Shown here piece after piece: positions 5,707 to 11,106 of a DNA stretch of 11,106 nt (position 1 is its first letter; each line of letters begins with the position of its first letter). The position numbers and the translations under genes are program-made. The stretch comes from Candidatus Altarchaeales archaeon WOR_SM1_86-2. Lineage in GTDB: Archaea; Altiarchaeota; Altiarchaeia; IMC4; MCBC01. The notes below the pieces were generated by a model. It was not told the origin of the DNA and ran no database searches. It saw only the letters and a list, made by a program, of their open reading frames with translations. The stretch lies in assembly GCA_001723855.1 (NCBI GenBank), contig MCBC01000025.1, forward strand, positions 1 to 11,106, given 5' to 3'.

Positions 5707-8391
5707 TCAATTATTTTTCTTTTTCCTCACAAGACGCTCAACGAGCGTTGGGTCTGGTTGTTTCTTCTGGGGCTTCCATCCCTTATTTTTTATAAATTCC
5801 AGAACATTATCCTTCATTGTTACAGGGATATCCGTCTCTGCCCTTACGAATTTATGGATATCCGGGGGAAGTGCATTTTTTCCTTCGCCTGAATACCTTT
5901 GGTACATATCAACCCAGTGTGCAATTTTGATCTGCCTGCCTTTAAAGTTATCACTTGCTCTGATGCATAATTTCGGAATCATTATCATGATCTCTTCCTT
6001 TGTTTTTGCAGCATAACTTAAATGTTCGGGGACAGGACCAACATCAAATCTTTCTCCTGAAAAGGAATCATAGACCTCCCACCTATCCAATGAATTTTTC
6101 TTATCATAATTAAAAATATCATTATGGTCGTCATCACTGTAATCAATATCAACATCGCCGAGAAGTTCCTTCCTGTATTTTATACCCTGCGGACCCCATA
6201 TTACCGGAACTCCAAGACGCATGCAGCCAAATCCGATAGAAACTGCTTTCTGGGACATTGTTCCCAGCACTAAACCTACCGCACCGATTCTGTTGAGACA
6301 ATAATCTGCAATCTCCTCATAATTTGCCCGCAATTTTCTTTTTGCGAATATATTCGCAACCTTTATTGCCGCACCCGTAATGTGCGAGTTTGCAACACAA
6401 GAGCCAACATTAACCAGATTCCCTGCTGCAAATCTCCCCCCGTATTTTTCATAAAGATTATGTGTGCCACTGTAATCGGTTGCTAAAGCCATCGCAGAGC
6501 ATCCGGAGGTTGCTACAATATAATTTCTCTTTAAAAATTCTTCAATAATTTCTCCAAGCTCTGCGCCTCCCCTCGGCCAGAGTGAACAGCCAACAGGGGC
6601 AATAATGCCTGGAATTTCCCCGAAAACAATGGGCATTCCGACTTCCCTTATTTCAACATCCTGAACCGCTCCCCTGCCGGGGGAAATTTTTGCTTTATCG
6701 TCTTTAAATCTGTTCATATACACTTCCGTGAATGCGGAAACAACGGGGATATTTTGAGGACACCATGATTCACACCTGCCGCAGAAAAGGCACTGCTCTA
6801 ATCTTTCAAGAATTTCCTCTTTTGTGAGATACTTGATTTCGGTTTTTATGTTTAACTCCCGTTTCTTTGCCTTTACCACATTCTTTATGTCAACATTCCG
6901 GGGGCATTTTTCCTGACATAACCCGCACTCTGAACATCCCTTTAATGCGGCAAGTAATTTACCTTTGATTTCCTGTTTGTTTTTTATTCCAAAAATTAAA
7001 TCCTTAATCTCAAGATTGTTCGGACAATTCCTTGAGCATATTCCGCAGCCGATGCAATCGTCTGCGGAAACATCCTTTACTTTTTTACCCTTTACCATAC
7101 CCTTTTTATTGAAAATATGATCAATACTCTGAACAATCAATTTATTATCCACGCCGACAGGACAGGCTCGCGAGCACAAACCGCATCCGATGCAATCAGC
7201 GGTCTTTTTACTTGCACCTTCATAATTATTTGCCCTTCCTTCTTTACCCTTCCTTTTTTTAACGAGTAATGCGGTTTTAACCGCTATTTCCCCTGCTTTT
7301 TCAAGGTCGGGCATGTAACATCCCGTAATTTCTCCAAAGACAAGTTTTGAAACAACTTCATCAGGGTTCTCGTTGCTTAGATCAGGTAGTCCTGCAGCAT
7401 TTTTATCTGAAACGGCAATCAACGGAATACCGAGTTTTTTTGCGTTTTCAAGCGTATCAACCCTGATGCACTGCTCATCAACCATGATAAGGTCTGCGAT
7501 TCCCGCCCTTACAAATTGAAGCTGATATGACAACTGCCCGACAACTTTCGCTCCCGTATGATATCTCCCTAAATCCAGTGCAGTGCAGCAAATTGCGCAT
7601 GCTTCAACATCAATATTATTTTCAGCGGCGTAATCAATTACTTCTGCTCCTGCGGCAACATTATGTCCAATGCATAAGATAACGGGTTTACTTTTATCAA
7701 TACTGCCAAACCCGATTTCACAAAGTTCCGGCTCAGGATCGCCTTTTGGGAAATTGAGTGCTGAAATCTGGGAAATGTCGCAGACCTCCATACCAACATG
7801 GTCAAGCATTCCCGCATGCAGGGCTTTTGAATTAAAATCAAAATCTGACGCTTCCTGTCCCATGTGCAGTGAAGATAAAAGATGCGTTAATTGCTCTTCA
7901 ACATAACCTATCGCTTTTTCAAGGTCGCCAAGTGTTTTTGGTTTATAGCCGCAGACAAGCCGTATGTTTGGCGCTTCAACTTCCGTGTTTTCGGCAACAT
8001 TTAGTGTGGTGTCCCCTCCGAATTTATGAATTAATGTATGAACCTGGTGTCTTCCGTGCGCCGCGTGCGCCGCACAGCCCGTAATCGCTAAAAAGAGTGA
8101 TTCCCGTGCCATCTGCCGCTCCAATGTAATGCCGCATGCCCCTCTTCTGCCTTTATCAAGGTCGCATGGTCCGAATGCACAGAACTGGCATTGTTTAATA
8201 AAAGCATGATACTTGGGTTTATACCTCTTCAGTAATTTTTCATCCCAATGCCTGAGGTCAGTAACCCCCGGCATTGGCGTTGGCCCCATTTCTTCATCCC
8301 AGTCATCCATTGCGGCTTCAAATGACTTCTTCTGAGATTCCCGGATGACCTCACCAATATAAACTTTTATGTCTTTTCCTTCAAATTCCAT
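5707..8391 (-). CDS. cdhA: CO dehydrogenase/acetyl-CoA synthase alpha subunit with four ferredoxin motifs
   Basis: The nickel-iron CO dehydrogenase subunit of archaeal ACDS, interconverting CO and CO2 with ferredoxin. The N-terminal cluster motif CQFCAFGPCDLDKGRRGAC has Cys68, 71, 76 and 86. A histidine ladder H109/H112/H115/H118 (AHAAHGRH) follows. Likely C-cluster ligands are His243 (GHNV), Cys268/269 (AICCTALD), Cys308 (DEQCIR), Cys631 (SGCSAM), Cys664 (VGSCVANSH) and Cys723. The C-terminal signature is KLCIRASDNFKGR. The ferredoxin-like insert has four CxxCxxCxxxCP motifs (first Cys 400, 446, 486, 534), whereas archaeal CdhA usually has two (clusters E and F). This fits the length of 894 residues against about 770-810. 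No cdhB or other cdh gene adjoins it. The leader is long and structured. Confidence 0.95.
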   Translation of the reverse strand: MEFEGKDIKVYIGEVIRESQKKSFEAAMDDWDEEMGPTPMPGVTDLRHWDEKLLKRYKPKYHAFIKQCQFCAFGPCDLDKGRRGACGITLERQMARESLFLAITGCAAHAAHGRHQVHTLIHKFGGDTTLNVAENTEVEAPNIRLVCGYKPKTLGDLEKAIGYVEEQLTHLLSSLHMGQEASDFDFNSKALHAGMLDHVGMEVCDISQISALNFPKGDPEPELCEIGFGSIDKSKPVILCIGHNVAAGAEVIDYAAENNIDVEACAICCTALDLGRYHTGAKVVGQLSYQLQFVRAGIADLIMVDEQCIRVDTLENAKKLGIPLIAVSDKNAAGLPDLSNENPDEVVSKLVFGEITGCYMPDLEKAGEIAVKTALLVKKRKGKEGRANNYEGASKKTADCIGCGLCSRACPVGVDNKLIVQSIDHIFNKKGMVKGKKVKDVSADDCIGCGICSRNCPNNLEIKDLIFGIKNKQEIKGKLLAALKGCSECGLCQEKCPRNVDIKNVVKAKKRELNIKTEIKYLTKEEILERLEQCLFCGRCESWCPQNIPVVSAFTEVYMNRFKDDKAKISPGRGAVQDVEIREVGMPIVFGEIPGIIAPVGCSLWPRGGAELGEIIEEFLKRNYIVATSGCSAMALATDYSGTHNLYEKYGGRFAAGNLVNVGSCVANSHITGAAIKVANIFAKRKLRANYEEIADYCLNRIGAVGLVLGTMSQKAVSIGFGCMRLGVPVIWGPQGIKYRKELLGDVDIDYSDDDHNDIFNYDKKNSLDRWEVYDSFSGERFDVGPVPEHLSYAAKTKEEIMIMIPKLCIRASDNFKGRQIKIAHWVDMYQRYSGEGKNALPPDIHKFVRAETDIPVTMKDNVLEFIKNKGWKPQKKQPDPTLVERLVRKKKNN

Positions 8392-8441
8392 CGTAATTTA
8401 TATTTTTTATTGTAATGCAAACTATATGTTGTAAGGCATTA

Positions 8442-8462
8442 TGGGGGGCTGTAGGCCCCCCA
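8442..8462. other. GC-rich 8-bp hairpin in cdhA leader
   Basis: A perfect inverted repeat, TGGGGGGC and GCCCCCCA, with a five-base loop. It is the only strongly GC-rich element in a very A/T-rich intergenic region, so it is unlikely to be chance. It lies about 50-70 bases upstream of the cdhA start. No U-run follows on the minus strand, so it does not look like a simple terminator. Confidence 0.7.
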
Positions 8463-8479
8463 CAATTCATTCTGATGAT

Positions 8480-8497
8480 CAACCTTTAAGAAGGTTG
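8480..8497. other. 7-bp hairpin in cdhA leader
   Basis: A perfect inverted repeat, CAACCTT and AAGGTTG, with a four-base loop. On the + strand it is followed by T6 (8498-8503) and resembles an intrinsic terminator. No + strand gene precedes it. On the minus strand the A6 precedes the stem, so for cdhA it acts only as an RNA stem near the predicted transcript 5' end. Confidence 0.5.
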
Positions 8498-8521
8498 TTT
8501 TTTATACAAATGTGCATAATT

Positions 8522-8543
8522 AATTAAATTTTGAATATAAAAA
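8522..8543 (-). promoter_or_regulatory. cdhA promoter with shared 22-bp element (copy 1)
   Basis: Read leftward, it contains a TTTATATTC TATA-like box followed by an A/T-rich interrupted palindrome, ATTNAANNTTNAAT. It matches the block at 10720-10741 in 21 of 22 positions. The match extends beyond the TATA box, which suggests a regulator site as well as a core promoter. The predicted start of transcription is near 8510. Confidence 0.5.
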
Positions 8544-8573
8544 TAATAAATGATTATGATAAATTTCCCATAA

Positions 8574-9329
8574 TTAAACTACAATCTCCTCAAATCCATT
8601 TTCCTGCGTCACAATCCGAACCTTTGTATTGGGCAGGTATTTCTTTGCCGCTCTCCCGAGCTTTTGCATTTCTTCTGCTGTAGGACTTCTAATGAATTTA
8701 AATTCGGGATCAAGTGTCTTTTCAGGTCGGAATTGTTGTAAAGTGTAAATTTCAAATCCGGTATTATGAACAACGTTTGCAATTTCCCTTACATCCTCTA
8801 ATGTATCAACTAAGGTTGGAACGATTGTTGTTCTCGCCTCTTTTTTCCCACCCCATTTCTTTAGAATTTCATTACTCTTTTTGATTCTTTTAACAACATT
8901 CTCCCAGTGATCTGTCAAACCAATTGCTTTCACATATCTTTCATCAAGCGGTGCTTTTATATCTGTTGTGAAAAAGTCCAGATAATGTAATGCCTCTTTT
9001 AATCTTTCTGGAAAATATCCGTTATGGTCTATCTTTAATAAAAGGTCCGTCTCTTTTTTTATTTTCTTCAAAAGTTCAAGCGTGTTTTTCTGCATCAATG
9101 GCTCCCCACCCGTAACACATACGGCATCAAGCAGAAAATTCTCTTTCAATTGTTTAATTATTTCATCCAACTCCACCTGCCTGCATACGCTCTCATCTTC
9201 CAGAACCAGTTCGGGATTATGGCACCATGGACACCTGTATGGACATCCGTAAAGATAAACCACAGCCGAAATCTTTCCAGGATAATCTATGGTTGAATTA
9301 TCAACTATTCCCGCGAAATTTATCTTCAT
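8574..9329 (-). CDS. Radical SAM activating enzyme, anaerobic ribonucleotide reductase-activator (NrdG) type
   Basis: A 251-residue radical SAM enzyme. The cluster motif is Cys29-x3-Cys33-x2-Cys36 (GCPYRCPWCHNPEL), followed by the SAM-binding TGGEPL (residues 73-78). The opening FAGIVDNSTIDYPGKISAVV matches the archaeal/bacterial family annotated as anaerobic ribonucleoside-triphosphate reductase activating protein, which makes a glycyl radical on a partner. No glycyl-radical enzyme lies in the window, so the substrate is open. The ATG at 9329 is chosen because it gives the family N-terminus. An upstream in-frame ATG at 9353 overlaps the previous gene by 13 bases, and its GAAGG is too close to serve. 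It is the last gene of the four-gene cluster, with the cdhA promoter downstream. Confidence 0.88.
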   Translation of the reverse strand: MKINFAGIVDNSTIDYPGKISAVVYLYGCPYRCPWCHNPELVLEDESVCRQVELDEIIKQLKENFLLDAVCVTGGEPLMQKNTLELLKKIKKETDLLLKIDHNGYFPERLKEALHYLDFFTTDIKAPLDERYVKAIGLTDHWENVVKRIKKSNEILKKWGGKKEARTTIVPTLVDTLEDVREIANVVHNTGFEIYTLQQFRPEKTLDPEFKFIRSPTAEEMQKLGRAAKKYLPNTKVRIVTQENGFEEIVV

Positions 9330-9340
9330 TGTTTTAAGTA

Positions 9341-9736
9341 TTACTTTTTGCATCCTTCAGAACCGTGCTTTTCCCCCCGGAATGCATGTTGCCTGCATGC
9401 CGTTTCATCCGTAGCCTCCTGAAGCCGACCTTTTTTCCATAAGTATACTGCATTTTTGACCGGGCTGTGTGCTCCAACAAATACTCGAATGCCATACTCT
9501 TGAAACATCATTATTGCCCTGTGGCCTAAACCCGAGCAGATCATCACATCAACACCCTCTTTAGCCAATATCTCCGGTGGATAACCCTGCCCGCCCATGT
9601 GTTGGCTCGTGTTACCTATAATCCTCACCTCATTTGTTTCCGTATCTACTATCGTATATGTCGGAACCCTTCCAAAGTGTTCTCCAACCGCTTCATCAAG
9701 TCCTTTATCACCCATTGTCGGCACTGCAATTTTCAT
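9341..9736 (-). CDS. NifX/NifB-type dinitrogenase iron-molybdenum cofactor domain protein
   Basis: A 131-residue single-domain protein of the NifX/NafY/NifB C-terminal family (PF02579-like). In nitrogen fixers such proteins carry iron-sulfur or iron-molybdenum cluster precursors. The family also occurs widely in anaerobic archaea without nitrogenase, usually next to Mrp ATPases. Visible signature: MKIAVPT (1-7), [19 protein letters not shown] (13-31), [14 protein letters not shown] (61-74) and GIRVF. The polar C-terminus holds C114, H117, H124 and C129, possible metal ligands. The start overlaps the mrp stop as ATGA, and its stop lies 11 bases before the chosen radical SAM start. No nifH, nifD or nifK genes are seen, so a role in general cluster handling is more likely than in nitrogenase. 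Confidence 0.92.
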   Translation of the reverse strand: MKIAVPTMGDKGLDEAVGEHFGRVPTYTIVDTETNEVRIIGNTSQHMGGQGYPPEILAKEGVDVMICSGLGHRAIMMFQEYGIRVFVGAHSPVKNAVYLWKKGRLQEATDETACRQHAFRGEKHGSEGCKK

Positions 9737-10539
9737 TTTTGTTTAAATTTTTTGATTTTGTCAATAATTTCATTAAATGATTTCGCTGCATATGAATCAG
9801 GATTGCTTAAAATGAAAGGTTTCCCGGAATCACCAGAGATTACAATTTCCGGGTCAATCGGTATTCTCCCAAGAAATCTCACTCCTAATTCATCTGCCGC
9901 TTTTTCTCCGCCGCCAATTTTAAATAACTCAATTTCCCTGCTGCAGTGGGGGCATTTAAATCCGGACATATTTTCAATTATTCCAATAATTGGAACATTA
10001 ACCTGTTTTGCAAAATTTACCGCTTTTCTGGAATCAAGCAGTGCAACATCCTGCGGCGTTGTAACAATTACTGCTCCATCTGGCTGCATTAACTGAGCGA
10101 TGCTCAATGGCTCATCCCCCGTTCCAGGAGGTAGATCAACTATCAGATAATCAAGATCGCCCCACTCAACTTCTTCTATAAACTGCTTTATTGCCCCCAT
10201 TTTTAAAGGTCCCCTCCAGATAACCGCATGGTTTATATCGGGCAGTAAGAAAGCCATGGACATAATCTCAAGCTGGGTTTTTCCTATCTGGATCTTAACC
10301 GGCTTTATGCCCATGGATGACGCTTCAGGTCTTTTATCTTCAATTCCAAGCATCTTTGGAACATTCGGCCCGTGGATGTCGGCATCAAGTAATCCGGTTT
10401 TATTTCCGATCAAAGCGAGTTGAAACGCCAGATTCACGGCAACTGTTGTTTTACCAACGCCCCCTTTACCGCTCATTACCATTATCTTGTTCTTTATCTT
10501 ACTCAGTTTCTTATCCAATTTATCCTTCGTTTCTTTCAT
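9733..10539 (-). CDS. Mrp/Nbp35-family iron-sulfur carrier P-loop ATPase
   Basis: A 268-residue cytosolic ATPase of the ApbC/Mrp/Nbp35 group, which binds and transfers [4Fe-4S] clusters to apoproteins. The deviant Walker A GKGGVGKT is at residues 24-31. The family motif [14 protein letters not shown] is at 52-65, the Walker B-like [15 protein letters not shown] at 131-145, and [11 protein letters not shown] at 189-199 provides the cluster-binding Cys196 and Cys199. The first 20 residues are Lys-rich and lack the extra N-terminal cysteines of Nbp35, so it is the Mrp type. ATGA overlaps occur at both ends, with the zinc-ribbon gene upstream and the NifX-like gene downstream. It probably supplies clusters to a neighbour-encoded client. 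CdhA and the radical SAM enzyme are candidates. Confidence 0.95.
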   Translation of the reverse strand: MKETKDKLDKKLSKIKNKIMVMSGKGGVGKTTVAVNLAFQLALIGNKTGLLDADIHGPNVPKMLGIEDKRPEASSMGIKPVKIQIGKTQLEIMSMAFLLPDINHAVIWRGPLKMGAIKQFIEEVEWGDLDYLIVDLPPGTGDEPLSIAQLMQPDGAVIVTTPQDVALLDSRKAVNFAKQVNVPIIGIIENMSGFKCPHCSREIELFKIGGGEKAADELGVRFLGRIPIDPEIVISGDSGKPFILSNPDSYAAKSFNEIIDKIKKFKQK

Positions 10540-10682
10540 CTTGATCTGATCATCTTACTCCCGCATTTTGGGCAGGTCTGTTGGTAGCAAGGGACTCTGC
10601 GTGGTTCTTTATGCCCACAATTTTGACATACACATTCCCCCCCGGGTCCCAAACCAACTCCTCTTCCCCCATCGTTTGACAT
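10536..10682 (-). CDS. Small Cys-rich zinc-ribbon protein linked to Mrp/NifX genes
   Basis: A 48-residue protein. The N-terminus is Gly-rich ([16 protein letters not shown]), and the rest is a Cys-rich ribbon: Cys17, Cys19 and Cys22 in [11 protein letters not shown], Cys32 in VPCY, and Cys37/Cys40 in CPKCGSKM. GPGGxCVCxNCG...VPCY...CPKCG is a recurring small-protein signature beside Mrp and NifX-family genes in anaerobes, often called zinc ribbon or iron-sulfur protein. The biochemical role is not known. The TGA overlaps the mrp ATG (ATGA). The ATG is preceded, about 50 bases upstream, by the shared promoter element. It is the first gene of the cluster. Confidence 0.85.
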   Translation of the reverse strand: MSNDGGRGVGLGPGGECVCQNCGHKEPRRVPCYQQTCPKCGSKMIRSR

Positions 10683-10698
10683 TTTTATATTTTATTTT

Positions 10699-10710
10699 GC
10701 ACATAAGTGC
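10699..10710. promoter_or_regulatory. Inverted repeat at the predicted start of the zinc-ribbon/mrp transcript
   Basis: GCAC-ATAA-GTGC is a short perfect dyad centred about 30 bases downstream of the TATA-like block at 10731-10739. It would overlap the predicted transcription start. A related GTGC sits at 8512-8515 near the predicted cdhA start, but without a full second arm. It is short, so this is only a candidate operator. Confidence 0.25.
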
Positions 10711-10719
10711 TTTAATATA

Positions 10720-10741
10720 AATTAAATTTTGAATTTAAAAA
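10720..10741 (-). promoter_or_regulatory. Promoter of the zinc-ribbon/mrp cluster with shared 22-bp element (copy 2)
   Basis: This matches the cdhA promoter block at 8522-8543 in 21 of 22 bases, the single difference being in the TATA-like core. It sits about 38-59 bases upstream of the zinc-ribbon ATG at 10682. That predicts a short leader of roughly 25 nt, unlike the long one at cdhA. Confidence 0.5.
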
Positions 10742-10762
10742 GCAATAAAAATCTGGGTATCA

Positions 10763-10919
10763 TCATGAAAAAATTCTATTCTTTAGTTTGAAACCAGCAT
10801 TCATAAGAAATTTTCCTATGTCTTCCGGTCTCTAATATTCTTCCTCAACGCTTGTTACGGCAACATATTTCCAGTCAATGATTATCGGTATTCCACCTTG
10901 AAGTAATTATTTTTTGCAT
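10763..10919 (-). pseudogene. Short degraded reading frame of unknown family
   Basis: Starting at ATG 10919, the frame reads MQKIITSR. After a one-base shift (an extra T following AGG) it continues GIPIIIDWKYVAVTSVEEEY, meets TAG at 10832-10834, and goes on RPEDIGKFLMNAGFKLKNRIFS to TGA at 10763. The composition looks protein-like on both sides of the lesions, which suggests a former gene of about 60 residues with one frameshift and one nonsense change. I do not recognise the family. A chance reading is possible, as the support is only residue composition. Confidence 0.35.
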
Positions 10920-10934
10920 TTATCAAAATGATGT

Positions 10935-11106
10935 CTACAGAAAAACGAGTTCATCATTTTTATTACCCTCTTGTGAACTAAAAATAGGTTCCGCGTGCTT
11001 TCTCTCAACCCCTTCCCTGTGGATTGTGTTGTATGAGCAGAAGGGGATGATTCTGCCGTCTGGAAGCGAGTAATGGATAACGCATCTTTCCAACCTTTCC
11101 AGGTCA
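10935..11106 (-). CDS. C-terminal end of a radical SAM protein (partial at window edge)
   Basis: The last 56 codons of a leftward gene that enters from beyond the right edge, ending in TAG. The fragment reads DLERLERCVIHYSLPDGRIIPFC, then SYNTIHREGVERKHAE and a polar tail. HYxxPDGRIIPFCxYN followed by HRE is a C-terminal signature I associate with archaeal MJ0619-like radical SAM proteins, the group that includes tetraether lipid synthase. The two Cys could ligate an auxiliary cluster. The catalytic CxxxCxxC region is outside the window, so the identification rests on the tail only and the subfamily is uncertain. Confidence 0.55.
   Translation of the reverse strand, partial: DLERLERCVIHYSLPDGRIIPFCSYNTIHREGVERKHAEPIFSSQEGNKNDELVFL

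Larger units (their letters stand above)
8392..8510 (-). promoter_or_regulatory. Structured 5' leader of cdhA
   Basis: If transcription starts about 27 bases after the TATA-like box at 8533-8541, cdhA has an untranslated leader near 119 nt. This is unusual beside the apparently leaderless genes nearby. It contains two perfect hairpins (8480-8497 and 8442-8462). It also contains an out-of-frame ATG at 8470 opening a 29-codon frame that ends inside the cdhA start region (8381). Long regulated leaders have been described for the cdh operon of Methanosarcina thermophila. A regulatory role here is inference. No Shine-Dalgarno sequence precedes the cdhA ATG. Confidence 0.45.

Noticed and set aside
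8480..8503. Hairpin plus T6 as an intrinsic terminator on the + strand
   Set aside because: No rightward gene exists within several kilobases upstream of it, and archaeal termination does not need such hairpins. It is better read as a stem in the cdhA leader.
9330..9353. ATG at 9353 as the start of the radical SAM enzyme
   Set aside because: It overlaps the preceding gene by 13 bases and its purine stretch has no spacing to the ATG. The family N-terminus begins at the Met encoded at 9329. It remains possible.
9341..9736. NifX-like gene as evidence for nitrogen fixation
   Set aside because: No nitrogenase structural or nifB/nifE/nifN genes are seen. Single-domain members of this family are common in non-fixing anaerobes beside Mrp ATPases.
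10832..10834. TAG as a pyrrolysine codon
   Set aside because: TAG serves as the ordinary stop of S27e and of the partial radical SAM gene in this window. The frame also needs a shift upstream, and no pyl genes are present.

Overview
The window is archaeal. It encodes archaeal ribosomal protein S27e, GatE (the archaea-only subunit of the Glu-tRNA(Gln) amidotransferase GatDE), archaease, an archaeal ACT-domain protein of the COG2061 type, NikR, and CdhA, the nickel-iron CO dehydrogenase subunit of the acetyl-CoA decarbonylase/synthase (ACDS). Intergenic DNA is AT-rich, and several starts lie about 25-30 bases from TATA-like boxes, as in leaderless archaeal transcripts. An anaerobic, Wood-Ljungdahl-bearing euryarchaeal-type lineage fits best. 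An Altiarchaeota-like origin is only a guess from overall flavour.

Left part (1-3834). A TPR-repeat gene is coupled by an ATGA overlap to gatE. GatE carries an expansion of a roughly 17-residue repeat just before its tail domain. Converging on gatE is an unrecognised acidic-linker gene. It shares a 50-bp divergent promoter region with the rightward ACT-domain gene.

Middle (3818-5516), all leftward: nikR, rps27e, archaease and a Cys-repeat lipoprotein, closely packed. The last gene overlaps the ACT gene tail to tail by 17 bp.

Right part (5547-10682), all leftward: a four-gene cluster runs zinc-ribbon microprotein, Mrp-type P-loop ATPase, NifX/NifB-like domain protein, and NrdG-type radical SAM enzyme. 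The first two junctions are ATGA overlaps. It is followed by a 182-bp structured leader and a lone cdhA. CdhA has four ferredoxin-type Cys motifs, where two are usual. No cdhB, cdhC, cdhD or cdhE is seen. Directly after cdhA is a 44-residue predicted membrane microprotein rich in Cys and His, then nikR. The four-gene cluster and cdhA share a near-identical 22-bp promoter element. This suggests that metal-cluster assembly or redox functions and the nickel enzyme are regulated together, with NikR nearby as the nickel sensor.

The right edge (10683-11106) holds the C-terminal end of another radical SAM protein and a short degraded reading frame. No rRNA, tRNA, CRISPR array or insertion sequence was seen.
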